Below, one piece after another: positions 31,801-46,900 of a stretch of DNA of 64,000 nt; position 1 is the first letter of the stretch; every line of letters starts with the position of its first letter. Location of the stretch: contig OY811991.1 in assembly GCA_963681505.1 (NCBI GenBank), forward strand, positions 1-64,000. Direction: 5' to 3'. The position numbers and the translations under genes were made by a program. Under the pieces are notes generated by a model that was given only the letters and a program-made list of their open reading frames with translations, was not told where the DNA came from and did not search any database. This stretch comes from Eunapius fragilis. Taxonomy: Eukaryota > Porifera > Demospongiae > Spongillida > Spongillidae.

Positions 31801-34800
31801 AAAATAATCCCTCCTCTATAATCAGATCATTGGTTTGGCTGTACCATGCAAATAGATTAGTGGTTCCCTCCCATACATTTCTATGGGTGAAAATTGGCTA
31901 TCTTCCCACCAAGGTGTTAATAAAACAAACTAGTGGAGTTGCGATCCTACTTCATGGAACGAACGAGTAACCTGTTTTCTTTCTCTAAATAATGCCTCCT
32001 CTATTATCAGCTCATTGGTTTGGCTGTACCATGCAAATAGATTAGTGGTTGCCTCCCATACATTTCTATGGGAGAAAATTGGCTATCTTCCCACCAAGTT
32101 GTTAATTAAACAAACCAGTGGAGTTGCGATCCTACTTCATGCAACGAACGAGTAACCTGTTTTCTTTCTCTAAATAATGCCTCCTCTATAATCAGCTCAT
32201 TGGTTTGGCTGTACCATGCAAATAGATTAGTGGTTCCCTCCCATACATTTCTATGGGTGAAAATTGGCTATCTTCCCACCAAGGTGTTAATAAAACAAAC
32301 CAGTGGAGTTGCGATCCTACTTCATGCAACGAACGAGTAACCTGTTTTCTTTCTCTAAATAATGCCTCCTCTATTATCAGCTCATTGGTTTGGCTGCACC
32401 ATGCAAATAGATTAGTGGTTCCCTCCCAAACATTTCTATGGGAGAAAATTGGTTATGTTCCAACCAAGGTGTTAATTTAACAAACTATTGGAGTTGCGGT
32501 ATGTATTCATGAAACGAACGAGTAACCTGTTTTCTTTCTCAAAATAATGCCTCCTCTATAATCAGCTCATTGGTTTGGCTGTACCATGCAAATAGATTAG
32601 TGGTTCCCTCCCATACATTTCTATGGGAGAAAATTGGCTATGTTCCAACCAAGGTGTTAATTTAACAAACTATTGGAGTTGCGATACGTATTCATAGAAC
32701 GAACGAGTAACCTGTTTTCTATCTCTTAATAATGCCTCCTCTATTATCAGCTCATTGGTTTGGCTGTACCATGCAAATAGATTAGTGGTTCCCTCCCATA
32801 CATTTCTATGGGTGATAATTGGCTGTCTTCCCACCAAGGTGTTAATAAAACAAACTAGTGGGGTTGCGATCCTACGTCATGGAACGAACGAGTAACCTGT
32901 TTTCTTTCTCAAAATAATCCCTCCTCTATAATCAGATCATTGGTTTGGCTGTACCATGCAAATAGATTAGTGGTTCCCTCCCATACATTTCTATGGGTGA
33001 AAATTGGCTATCTTCCCACCAAGGTGTTAATAAAACAAACTAGTGGAGTTGCGATCCTACTTCATGGAACGAACGAGTAACCTGTTTTCTTTCTCTAAAT
33101 AATGCCTCCTCTATTATCAGCTCATTGGTTTGGCTGTACCATGCAAATAGATTAGTGGTTGCCTCCCATACATTTCTATGGGAGAAAATTGGCTATCTTC
33201 CCACCAAGTTGTTAATTAAACAAACCAGTGGAGTTGCGATCCTACTTCATGCAACGAACGAGTAACCTGTTTTCTTTCTCTAAATAATGCCTCCTCTATA
33301 ATCAGCTCATTGGTTTGGCTGTACCATGCAAATAGATTAGTGGTTCCCTCCCATACATTTCTATGGGTGAAAATTGGCTATCTTCCCACCAAGGTGTTAA
33401 TAAAACAAACCAGTGGAGTTGCGATCCTACTTCATGCAACGAACGAGTAACCTGTTTTCTTTCTCTAAATAATGCCTCCTCTATTATCAGCTCATTGGTT
33501 TGGCTGCACCATGCAAATAGATTAGTGGTTCCCTCCCAAACATTTCTATGGGAGAAAATTGGTTATGTTCCAACCAAGGTGTTAATTTAACAAACTATTG
33601 GAGTTGCGATATGTATTCATGAAACGAACGAGTAACCTGTTTTCTTTCTCAAAATAATGCCTCCTCTATAATCAGCTCATTGGTTTGGCTGTACCATGCA
33701 AATAGATTAGTGGTTCCCTCCCATACATTTCTATGGGAGAAAATTGGCTATGTTCCAACCAAGGTGTTAATTTAACAAACTATTGGAGTTGCGATACGTA
33801 TTCATAGAACGAACGAGTAACCTGTTTTCTATCTCTTAATAATGCCTCCTCTATTATCAGCTCATTGGTTTGGCTGTACCATGCAAATAGATTAGTGGTT
33901 CCCTCCCATACATTTCTATGGGTGAAAATTGGCTATCTTCCCACCAAGGTGTTAATAAAGCAAACTAGTGGAGTTGCGATCCTACTTCATGGAACGAACG
34001 AGTAACCTGTTTTCTTTCTCTAAATAATGCCTCCTCTATTATCAGCTCATTGGTTTGGGTGTACCATGCAAATAGATTAGTGGTTCCCTCCCATACATTT
34101 CTATGGGTGATAATTGGCTGTCTTCCCACCAAGGTGTTAATAAAACAAACTAGTGGGGTTGCGATCCTACGTCATGGAACAAACGAGTAACCTGTTTTCT
34201 TTCTCTAAATAATGCCTCCTCTAATATCAGCTCATTGGTTTGGCTGTAACATGCAAATAGATTAGTGGTTCCCTCCCATACATTTCTATGGGTGAAAATT
34301 GGCTAGCTTCCCACCAAGTTGTTAATAAAACAAACCAGTGGAGTTGCGATCCTACTTCATGCAACGAACGAGTAACCTGTTTTCTTTCCCTAAATAATGC
34401 CTCCTCTATAATCAGCTCATTGGTTTGGCTGTACGATGCAAATAGATTAGTGGTTCCCTCCCATACATTTCTATGGGTGAAAAATGGCTATCTTCCCACC
34501 AAGGTGTTAAATTAACAAACTATTGGAGTTGCGATCCTACTTCATGGAACGAACGAGTAACCTGTTTTCTTTCTCAAAATAATCCCTCCTCTATAATCAG
34601 ATCATTGGTTTGGCTGTACCATGCAAATAGATTAGTGGTTCCCTCCCATACATTTCTATGGGTGAAAATTGGCTATCTTCCCACCAAGGTGTTAATAAAA
34701 AAAACTAGTGGAGTTGCGATCCTACTTCATGGAACGAACGAGTAACCTGTTTTCTTTCTCTAAATAATGCCTCCTCTATTATCAGCTCATTGGTTTGCCT

Positions 34801-36700
34801 GTACCATGCAAATAGATTAGTGGTTCCCTCCCATACATTTATATGGGAGAAAATTGGCTATCTTCCCACCAAGTTGTTAATAAAACAAACCAGTGAAGTT
34901 GCGATCCTACTTCATGCAACGAACGAGTAACCTGTTTTCTTTCTCTAAATAATGCCTCCTCTATAATCAGCTCATTGGTTTGGCTGTACCATGCAAATAG
35001 ATTAGTGGTTCCCTCCCATACATTTCTATGGGAGAAAATTGGTTATGTTCCAACCAAGGTGTTAATTTTTTCAAACTATTGGAGTTGCGATATGTATTCA
35101 TGAAACGAACGAGTAACCTGTTTTCTTTCTCTAAATAATGCCTCCTCTATAATCAGCTCATTGGTTTGGCTGTACCATGCAAATAGATTAGTGGTTCCCT
35201 CCCATACATTTCTATGGGAGAAAATTGGCTATGTTCCAACCAAGGTGTTAATTTAACAAACTATTGGAGTTGCGATACGTATTCATAGAACGAACGAGTA
35301 ACCTGTTTTCTATCTCTTCATAATGCCTACTCTATTATCAGCTCATTGCTTTGGCTGTACGATGCAAATAGATTAGTGGTTCCCTCCCATACATTTCTAT
35401 GGGTGAAAATTGGCTATCTTCCCACCAAGGTGTTAATAAAGCAAACTAGTGGAGTTGCGATCCTACTTCATGGAACGAACGAGTAACCTGTTTTCTTTCT
35501 CTAAATAATGCCTCCTCTATTATCAGCTCATTGGTTTGGGTGTACCATGCAAATAGATTAGTGGTTCCCTCCCATACATTTCTATGGGTGATAATTGGCT
35601 GTCTTCCCACCAAGGTGTTAATAAAACAAACTAGTGGGGTTGCGATCCTACGTCATGGAACGAACGAGTAACCTGTTTTCTTTCTCAAAATAATCCCTCC
35701 TCTATAATCAGATCATTGGTTTGGCTGTACCATGCAAATAGATTAGTGGTTCCCTCCCATACATTTCTATGGGTGAAAATTGGCTATCTTCCCACCAAGG
35801 TGTTAATAAAACAAACTAGTGGAGTTGCGATCCTACTTCATGGAACGAACGAGTAACCTGTTTTCTTTCTCTAAATAATGCCTCCTCTATTATCAGCTCA
35901 TTGGTTTGGCTGTACCATGCAAATAGATTAGTGGTTGCCTCCCATACATTTCTATGGGAGAAAATTGGCTATCTTCCCACCAAGTTGTTAATTAAACAAA
36001 CCAGTGGAGTTGCGATCCTACTTCATGCAACGAACGAGTAACCTGTTTTCTTTCTCTAAATAATGCCTCCTCTATAATCAGCTCATTGGTTTGGCTGTAC
36101 CATGCAAATAGATTAGTGGTTCCCTCCCATACATTTCTATGGGTGAAAATTGGCTATCTTCCCACCAAGGTGTTAATAAAACAAACCAGTGGAGTTGCGA
36201 TCCTACTTCATGCAACGAACGAGTAACCTGTTTTCTTTCTCTAAATAATGCCTCCTCTATTATCAGCTCATTGGTTTGGCTGCACCATGCAAATAGATTA
36301 GTGGTTCCCTCCCAAACATTTCTATGGGAGAAAATTGGTTATGTTCCAACCAAGGTGTTAATTTAACAAACTATTGGAGTTGCGGTATGTATTCATGAAA
36401 CGAACGAGTAACCTGTTTTCTTTCTCAAAATAATGCCTCCTCTATAATCAGCTCATTGGTTTGGCTGTACCATGCAAATAGATTAGTGGTTCCCTCCCAT
36501 ACATTTCTATGGGAGAAAATTGGCTATGTTCCAACCAAGGTGTTAATTTAACAAACTATTGGAGTTGCGATACGTATTCATAGAACGAACGAGTAACCTG
36601 TTTTCTATCTCTTAATAATGCCTCCTCTATTATCAGCTCATTGGTTTGGCTGTACCATGCAAATAGATTAGTGGTTCCCTCCCATACATTTCTATGGGTG
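28900..36700 (+). repeat. 3,886-bp (21-monomer) tandem duplication in the satellite
   Basis: About 28.9-32.8 kb is repeated immediately downstream at 32.8-36.7 kb. Matching landmarks at an offset of 3,886 bp: 29477 and 33363, the GGCTAGCTTCC monomer at 30402 and 34288, 30587 and 34473, the one-base-longer TTAATTTTTTCAAAC monomer at about 31180 and 35066, and the CAAACATTTC monomer at 32253 and 36139. Similarity breaks at both ends within one monomer. 3,886 is 21 x 185 + 1. Confidence 0.9.
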
Positions 36701-38699
36701 AAAATTGGCTATCTTCCCACCAAGGTGTTAATAAAGCAAACTAGTGGAGTTGCGATCCTACTTCATGGAACGAACGAGTAACCTGTTTTCTTTCTCTAAA
36801 TAATGCCTCCTCTAATATCAGCTCATTGGTTTGGCTGTAACATGCAAATAGATTAGTGGTTCCCTCCCATACATTTCTATGGGTGAAAATTGGCTAGCTT
36901 CCCACCAAGTTGTTAATAAAACAAACCAGTGGAGTTGCGATCCTACTTCATGCAACGAACGAGTAACCTGTTTTCTTTCCCTAAATAATGCCTCCTCTAT
37001 AATCAGCTCATTGGTTTGGCTGTACGATGCAAATAGATTAGTGGTTCCCTCCCATACATTTCTATGGGTGAAAAATGGCTATCTTCCCACCAAGGTGTTA
37101 AATTAACAAACTATTGGAGTTGCGATCCTACTTCATGGAACGAACGAGTAACCTGTTTTCTTTCTCAAAATAATCCCTCCTCTATAATCAGATCATTGGT
37201 TTGGCTGTACCATGCAAATAGATTAGTGGTTCCCTCCCATACATTTCTATGGGTGAAAATTGGCTATCTTCCCACCAAGGTGTTAATAAAAAAAACTAGT
37301 GGAGTTGCGATCCTACTTCATGGAACGAACGAGTAACCTGTTTTCTTTCTCTAAATAATGCCTCCTCTATTATCAGCTCATTGGTTTGCCTGTACCATGC
37401 AAATAGATTAGTGGTTCCCTCCCATACATTTCTATGGGAGAAAATTGGCTATCTTCCCACCAAGTTGTTAATAAAACAAACCAGTGGAGTTGCGATCCTA
37501 CTTCATGCAACGAACGAGTAACCTGTTTTCTTTCTCTAAATAATGCCTCCTCTATAATCAGCTCATTGGTTTGGCTGTACCATGCAAATAGATTAGTGGT
37601 TCCCTCCCATACATTTCTATGGGTGAAAATTGGCTATCTTCCCACCAAGGTGTTAATAAAACAAACCAGTGGAGTTGCGATCCTACTTCATGCAACGAAC
37701 AAGTAACCTGTTTTCTTTCTCTGAATAATGCCTCCTCTATTATCAGCTCATTGGTTTGGCTGCACCATGCAAATAGATTAGTGGTTCCCTCCCATACATT
37801 TCTATGGGAGAAAATTGGTTATGTTCCAACCAAGGTGTTAATTTAACAAACTATTGGAGTTGCGATATGTATTCATGAAACGAACGAGTAACCTGTTTTC
37901 TTTCTCTAAATAATGCCTCCTCTATAATCAGCTCATTGGTTTGGCTGTACCATGCAAATAGATTAGTGGTTCCCTCCCATACATTTCTATGGGAGAAAAT
38001 TGGCTATGTTCCAACCAAGGTGTTAATTTAACAAACTATTGGAGTTGCGATACGTATTCATAGAACGAACGAGTAACCTGTTTTCTATCTCTTCATAATG
38101 CCTACTCTATTATCAGCTCATTGCTTTGGCTGTACGATGCAAATAGATTAGTGGTTCCCTCCCATACATTTCTATGGGTGAAAATTGGCAATCTTCCCAC
38201 CAAGGTGTTAATAAAGCAAACTAGTGGAGTTGCGATCCTACTTCATGGAACGAACGAGTAACCTGTTTTCTTTCTCTAAATAATGCCTCCTCTATTATCA
38301 GCTCATTGGTTTGGGTGTACCATGCAAACAGATTAGTGGTTCCCTCCCATACATTTCTATGGGTGATAATTGGCTGTCTTCCCACCAAGGTGTTAATAAA
38401 ACAAACTAGTGGGGTTGCGATCCTACATCATGGAACGAACGAGTAACCTGTTTTCTTTCTCAAAATAATCCCTCCTCTATAATCAGATCATTGGTTTGGC
38501 TGTACCATGCAAATAGATTAGTGGTTCCCTCCCATACATTTCTATGGGTGAAAATTGGCTATCTTCCCACCAAGGTGTTAATAAAACAAACTAGTGGAGT
38601 TGCGATCCTACTTCATGGAACGAACGAGTAACCTGTTTTCTTTCTCTAAATAATGCCTCCTCTATTATCAGCTCATTGGTTTGGCTGTACCATGCAAAT

Positions 38700-41600
38700 A
38701 GATTAGTGGTTCCCTCCCATACATTTCTATGGGAGAAAATTGGCTATCTTCCCACCAAGTTGTTAATAAAACAAACCAGTGGAGTTGCGATCCTACTTCA
38801 TGCAACGAACAAGTAACCTGTTTTCTTTCTCTAAATAATGCCTCCTCTATAATCAGCTCATTGGTTTGGCTGTACCATGCAAATAGATTAGTGGTTCCCT
38901 CCCATACATTTCTATGGGTGAAAATTGGCTATCTTCCCACCAAGGTGTTAATAAAACAAACCAGTGGAGTTGCGATCCTACTTCATGCAACGAACGAGTA
39001 ACCTGTTTTCTTTCTCAAAATAATGCCTCCTCTATAATCAGCTCATTGGTTTGGCTGCACCATGCAAATAGATTAGTGGTTCCCTCCCATACATTTCTAT
39101 GGGAGAAAATCGGTTATGTTCCAACCAAGGTGTTAATTTAACAAACTATTGGAGTTGCGATATGTATTCATGAAACGAACGAGTAACCTGTTTTCTTTCT
39201 CTAAATAATGCCTCCTCTATAATCAGCTCATTGGTTTGGCTGTACAATGCAAATAGATTAGTGGTTCCCTCCCATACATTTCTATGGGTGAAAATTGGCT
39301 ATCTTCCCACCAAGGTGTTAATAAAACAAACTGGTGGAGTTGCGATCCTACTTCATGGAACGAACGAGTAACCTGTTTTCTTTCTCTAAATAATGCCTCC
39401 TCTATTATCAGCTCATTGGTTTGGCTGTACCATGCAAATAGATTAGTGGTTCCCTGCCATACATTTCTATGGGAGAAAATTGGCTATCTTCCCACCAAGT
39501 TGTTAATAAAACAAACCAGTGGAGTTGCGATCCTACTTCATGTAACGAACGAGTAACCTGTTTTCTTTCTCTAAATAATGCCTCCTCTATAATCAGCTCA
39601 TTGGTTTGGCTGTACCATGCAAATAGATTAGTGGTTCCCTCCCATACATTTCTATGGGTGAAAATTGGCTATCTTCCCACCAAGGTGTTAATAAAACAAA
39701 CCAGTGGAGTTGCGATCCTACTTCATGCAACGAACGAGTAACCTGTTTTCTTTCTCTAAATAATGCCTCCTCTATTATCAGCTCATTGGTTTGGCTGCAC
39801 CATGCAAATAGATTAGTGGTTCCCTCCCATACATTTCTATGGGAGAAAATTGGTTATGTTCCAACCAAGGTGTTAATTTAACAAACTATTGGAGTTGCGA
39901 TATGTACTCATGAAACAAACGAGTAACCTGTTTTCTTTCTCTAAATAATGCCTCCTCTATAATCAGCTCATTGGTTTGGCTGTACCATGCAAATAGATTA
40001 GTGGTTCCCTCCCATACATTTCTATGGGAGAAAATTGGCTATGTTCCAACCAAGGTGTTAATTTAACAAACTATTGGAGTTGCGATACGTATTCATAGAA
40101 CGAACGAGTAACCTGTTTTCTATCTCTTAATAATGCCTCCTCTATTATCAGCTCATTGGTTTGGCTGTACCATGCAAATAGATTAGTGGTTCCCTCCCAT
40201 ACATTTCTATGGGTGAAAATTGGCTATCTTCCCACCAAGGTGTTAATAAAGCAAACTAGTGGAGTTGCGATCCTACTTCATGGAACGAACGAGTAACCTG
40301 TTTTCTTTCTCTAAATAATGCCTCCTCTATTATCAGCTCATTGGTTTGGGTGTACCATGCAAATAGATTAGTGGTTCCCTCCCATACATTTCTATGGGTG
40401 ATAATTGGCTGTATTCCCAGCAAGGTGTTAATAAAACAAACTAGTGGGGTTGCGATCCTACGTCATGGAACGAACGAGTAACCTGTTTTCTTTCTCTAAA
40501 TAATGCCTCCTCTAATATCAGCTCATTGGTTTGGCTGTAACATGCAAATAGATTAGTGGTTCCCTCCCATACATTTCTATGGGTGAAAATTGGCTAGCTT
40601 CCCACCAAGTTGTTAATAAAACAAACCAGTGGAGTTGTGATCCTACTTCATGCAACGAACGAGTAACCTGTTTTCTTTCCCTAAATAATGCCTCCTCTAT
40701 AATCAGCTCATTGGTTTGGCTGTACGATGCAAATAGATTAGTGGTTCCCTCCCATACATTTCTATGGGTGAAAAATGGCTATCTTCCCACCAAGGTGTTA
40801 AATTAACAAACTATTGGAGTTGCGATCCTACTTCATGGAACGAACGAGTAACCTGTTTTCTTTCTCAAAATAATCCCTCCTCTATAATCAGATCATTGGT
40901 TTGGCTGTACCATGCAAATAGATTAGTGGTTCCCTCCCATACATTTCTATGGGTGAAAATTGGCTATCTTCCCACCAAGGTGTTAATAAAACAAACTAGT
41001 GGAGTTGCGATCCTACTTCATGGAACGAACGAGTAACCTGTTTTCTTTCTCTAAATAATGCCTCCTCTATTATCAGCTCATTGGTTTGGCTGTACCATGC
41101 AAATAGATTAGTGGTTCCCTCCCATACATTTCTATGGGTGAAAATTGGCTATCTTCCCACCAAGGTGTTAATAAAACAAACCAGTGGAGTTGCGATCCTA
41201 CTTCATGCAACGAACGAGTAACCTGTTTTCTTTCTCAAAATAATGCCTCCTCTATAATCAGCTCATTGGTTTGGCTGCACCATGCAAATAGATTAGTGGT
41301 TCCCTCCCATACATTTCTATGGGAGAAAATCGGTTATGTTCCAACCAAGGTGTTAATTTAACAAACTATTGGAGTTGCGATATGTATTCATGAAACGAAC
41401 GAGTAACCTGTTTTCTTTCTCTAAATAATGCCTCCTCTATAATCAGCTCATTGGTTTGGCTGTACAATGCAAATAGATTAGTGGTTCCCTCCCATACATT
41501 TCTATGGGTGAAAATTGGCTATCTTCCCACCAAGGTGTTAATAAAACAAACTAGTGGAGTTGCGATCCTACTTCATGGAACGAACGAGTAACCTGTTTTC

Positions 41601-43900
41601 TTTCTCTAAATAATGCCTCCTCTATTATCAGCTCATTGGTTTGGCTGTACCATGCAAATAGATTAGTGGTTCCCTGCCATACATTTCTATGGGAGAAAAT
41701 TGGCTATCTTCCCACCAAGTTGTTAATAAAACAAACCAGTGGAGTTGCGATCCTACTTCATGTAACGAACGAGTAACCTGTTTTCTTTCTCTAAATAATG
41801 CCTCCTCTATAATCAGCTCATTGGTTTGGCTGTACCATGCAAATAGATTAGTGGTTCCCTCCCATACATTTCTATGGGTGAAAATTGGCTATCTTCCCAC
41901 CAAGGTGTTAATAAAACAAACCAGTGGAGTTGCGATCCTACTTCATGCAACGAACGAGTAACCTGTTTTCTTTCTCTAAATAATGCCTCCTCTATTATCA
42001 GCTCATTGGTTTGGCTGCACCATGCAAATAGATTAGTGGTTCCCTCCCATACATTTCTATGGGAGAAAATTGGTTATGTTCCAACCAAGGTGTTAATTTA
42101 ACAAACTATTGGAGTTGCGATATGTATTCATGAAACAAACGAGTAACCTGTTTTCTTTCTCTAAATAATGCCTCCTCTATAATCAGCTCATTGGTTTGGC
42201 TGTACCATGCAAATAGATTAGTGGTTCCCTCCCATACATTTCTATGGGAGAAAATTGGCTATGTTCCAACCAAGGTGTTAATTTAACAAACTATTGGAGT
42301 TGCGATACGTATTCATAGAACGAACGAGTAACCTGTTTTCTATCTCTAAATAATACCTCCTCTATTATCAGCTCATTGGTTTGGCTATACCATGCAAATA
42401 GATTAGTGTTTCCCTCCCATACATTTCTATGGGTGAAAATTGGCTGTCTTCCCACCAAGGTGTTAATAAAACAAACTAGTGGAGTTGCGATCCTACTTCA
42501 TGGAACGAACGAGTAACCTGTTTTCTTTCTCTAAATAATGCCTCCTCTATTATCAGCTCATTGGTTTGGCTGTACCATGCAAATAGATTAGTGGTTCCCT
42601 CCCATACATTTCTATGGGTGAAAATTGGCTATCTTCCCACCAAGGTGTTAATAAAACAAACCAGTGGAGTTGCGATCCTACTTCATGCAACGAACGAGTA
42701 ACCTGTTTTCTTTCTCAAAATAATGCCTCCTCTATAATCAGCTCATTGGTTTGGCTGCACCATGCAAATAGATTAGTGGTTCCCTCCCATACATTTCTAT
42801 GGGAGAAAATCGGTTATGTTCCAACCAAGGTGTTAATTTAACAAACTATTGGAGTTGCGATATGTATTCATGAAACGAACGAGTAACCTGTTTTCTTTCT
42901 CTAAATAATGCCTCCTCTATAATCAGCTCATTGGTTTGGCTGTACAATGCAAATAGATTAGTGGTTCCCTCCCATACATTTCTATGGGTGAAAATTGGCT
43001 ATCTTCCCACCAAGGTGTTAATAAAACAAACTAGTGGAGTTGCGATCCTACTTCATGGAACGAACGAGTAACCTGTTTTCTTTCTCTAAATAATGCCTCC
43101 TCTATTATCAGCTCATTGGTTTGGCTGTACCATGCAAATAGATTAGTGGTTCCCTGCCATACATTTCTATGGGAGAAAATTGGCTATCTTCCCACCAAGT
43201 TGTTAATAAAACAAACCAGTGGAGTTGCGATCCTACTTCATGTAACGAACGAGTAACCTGTTTTCTTTCTCTAAATAATGCCTCCTCTATAATCAGCTCA
43301 TTGGTTTGGCTGTACCATGCAAATAGATTAGTGGTTCCCTCCCATACATTTCTATGGGTGAAAATTGGCTATCTTCCCACCAAGGTGTTAATAAAACAAA
43401 CCAGTGGAGTTGCGATCCTACTTCATGCAACGAACGAGTAACCTGTTTTCTTTCTCTAAATAATGCCTCCTCTATTATCAGCTCATTGGTTTGGCTGCAC
43501 CATGCAAATAGATTAGTGGTTCCCTCCCATACATTTCTATGGGAGAAAATTGGTTATGTTCCAACCAAGGTGTTAATTTAACAAACTATTGGAGTTGCGA
43601 TATGTATTCATGAAACAAACGAGTAACCTGTTTTCTTTCTCTAAATAATGCCTCCTCTATAATCAGCTCATTGGTTTGGCTGTACCATGCAAATAGATTA
43701 GTGGTTCCCTCCCATACATTTCTATGGGAGAAAATTGGCTATGTTCCAACCAAGGTGTTAATTTAACAAACTATTGGAGTTGCGATACGTATTCATAGAA
43801 CGAACGAGTAACCTGTTTTCTATCTCTAAATAATACCTCCTCTATTATCAGCTCATTGGTTTGGCTATACCATGCAAATAGATTAGTGGTTCCCTCCCAT
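38700..43900 (+). repeat. Satellite blocks repeated at 2,220-bp and 1,480-bp offsets
   Basis: The series containing ATCGGTTATG, TGTACAATGC, CCCTGCCATAC and TTCATGTAACG variants occurs three times: near 38914-40080, 41134-42300 (offset 2,220 bp, 12 monomers) and 42614-43790 (offset 1,480 bp, 8 monomers). A fourth, partly changed series follows near 44649. Confidence 0.85.
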
Positions 43901-46900
43901 ACATTTCTATGGGTGAAAATTGGCTGTCTTCCCACCAAGGTGTTAATAAAACAAACTAGTGGAGTTGCGATCCTACTTCATGGAACGAACGAGTAACCTG
44001 TTTTCTTTCTCTAAATAATGCCTCCTCTATTATCAGCTCATTGGTTTGGCTGTACCATGCAAATAGATTAGTGGTTTCCTCCCATACATTTCTATGGGGG
44101 AAAATTGGCTATGTTCCAACCAAGGTGTTAATTGAACAAACTATTGGAGTTGCGATATGTTTTCATGGAACGAACGAGTAACCTGTTTTCTATCTCTAAA
44201 TAATGCCTCCTCTATTATCAGCTCATTGGTTTGGCTGTACCATGCAAATAGATTAGTGGTTCCCTCCCATACATTTCTATGGGTGAAAATTGGCTATCTT
44301 CCCACCAAGGTGTTAATAAAACAAACTAGTGGAGTTGCGATCCTACTTCATGGAACGAACGAGTAACCTGTTTTCTTTCTCTAAATAATGCCTCCTCTAT
44401 TATCAGCTCATTGGTTTGGCTGTACCATGCAAATAGATTAGTGGTTCCCTCCCATACATTTCTATGGGAGAAAATTGGCTATCTTCCCACCAAGTTGTTA
44501 ATAAAACAAACCAGTGGAGTTGCGATCCTACTTCATGCAACGAACGAGTAACCTGTTTTCTTTCTCTAAATTATGCCTCCTCTATAATCAGCTCATTGGT
44601 TTGGCTGTACCATGCAAATAGATTAGTGGTTCCCTCCCATACATTTCTATGGGTGAAAATTGGCTATCTTCCCACCAAGGTGTTAATAAAACAAACCAGT
44701 GGAGTTGCGATCCTACTTCATGCAACGAACGAGCAACCTGTTTTCTTTCTCAAAATAATGCCTCCTCTATAATCAGCTCATTGGTTTGGCTGCACCATGC
44801 AAATAGATTAGTGGTTCCCTCCCATACATTTCTATGGGAGAAAATTGGTTATGTTCCAACCAAGGTGTTAACTTAACAAACTATTGGAGTTGCGATATGT
44901 ATTCATGAAACGAACGAGTAACCTGTTTTCTTTCTCTAAATAATGCCTCCTCTATAATCAGCTCATTGGTTTGGCTGTACAATGCAAATAGATTAGTGGT
45001 TCCCTCCCATACATTTCTATGGGTGAAAATTGGCTATCTTCCCACCAAGGTGTTAATAAAACAAACTAGTGGAGTTGCGATCCTACTTCATGGAACGAAC
45101 GAGTAACCTGTTTTCTTTCTCTAAATAATGCCTCCTCTATTATCAGCTCATTGGTTTGGCTGTACCATGCAAATAGATTAGTGGTTCCCTCCCATACATT
45201 TCTATGGGAGAAAATTGGCTATCTTCCCACCAAGTTGTTAATAAAACAAACCAGTGGAGTTGCGATCCTACTTCATGCAACGAACGAGTAACCTGTTTTC
45301 TTTCTCTAAATAATGCCTCCTCTATAATCAGCTCATTGGTTTGGCTGTACCATGCAAATAGATTAGTGGTTCCCTCCCATACATTTCTATGGGGGAAAAT
45401 TGGCTATGTTCCAATCAAGGTGTTAATTTAACAAACTATTGGAGTTGCGATATGTTTTCATGGAACGAACGAGTAACCTGTTTTCTATCTCTAAATAATG
45501 CCTCCTATATTATCAGCTCATTGGTTTGGCTGTACCATGCAAATAGATTAGTGGTTCCCTCCCATACATTTCTATGGGTGAAAATTGGCTATCTTCCCAC
45601 CAAGGTGTTAATAAAACAAACTAGTGGAGTTGCAATCCTACTTCATGGAACGAACGAGTACCCTGTTTTCTTTCTCTTAAAAATGCCTCATCTATTATCA
45701 GCTCATTGGTTTGGGTGTACCATGCAAATAGATTAGTGGTTCCCTCCCATACATTTCTATGGGTGATAATTGGCTGTCTTCCCACCAAGGTGTTAATAAA
45801 ACAATCTAGTGGAGTTGCGATCCTACTTCATGGAACGAACGAGTAACCTGTTTTCTTTCTCTAAATAATGCCTCCTCTAATATCAGCTCATTGGTTTAGC
45901 TGTACCATGCAAATAGATTAGTGGTTCCCTCCCATACATTTCTATGGGTGAAAATTGGCTATCTTCCCACCAAGTTGTTAATAAAACAAACCAGTATAGT
46001 TGCGATCCTACTTCATGCAACGAACGAGTAACCTGTTTTCTTTCTCTAAATAATGCCTCCTACATAATCAGCTCATTGGTTTGGCTGTACCATGCAAATA
46101 GATTAGTGGTTCCCTCCCTTACATTTCTATGGGAGAAAATTGGCTATGTTCCAACCATGGTGTTAATTTAACAAACTATTGGAGTTGCGATATGTATTCA
46201 TAGAACGAACGAGTAACCTGTTTTCTATCTCTAAATAATACCTCCTCTATTATAAGCTCATTGGTTTGGCTATACCATGCAAATAGATTAGTGGTTCCCT
46301 CCCATACATTTCTATGGGTGAAAATTGGCTATCTTCCCACCAAGGTGTTAATAAAACAAACTAGTGGAGTTGCGATCCTACTTCATGGAACGAACGAGTA
46401 ACCTGTTTTCTTTCTCTAAATAATGCCTCCTCTATTATCAGCTTATTGGTTTGGGTGTACCATGCAAATAGATTAGTGGTTCCCTCCCATACATTTCTAT
46501 GGGTGAAAATTGGCTGTATTCCCACCAAGGTGTTAATAAAACAAACTAGTGGAGTTGCGATCCTACTTCATGGAACGAACGAGTAACCTGTTTTCTTTCT
46601 CTACATAATGCCTCCTCTATAATCAGCTCATTGGTTTGGCTGTACCATGCAAATAGATTAGTGGTTCCCTCCCATACATTTCGATGGGAGAAAATTGGCT
46701 ATGTTCGAACCAAGGTGTTATTAAAACAAACTATTGGAGTTGCGATCCTACTACATGGAACGAACGAGTAACCAGTTTTCTTTCTCTGAATAATGCCTCC
46801 TCTATTATCAGCTCATTGGTTTGGCTGTACCATGCAAATAGATTAGTGGTTCCCTCCCATACATTTCTTTGGGTGAAAATTGGCTATCTTCCCACCAAGG

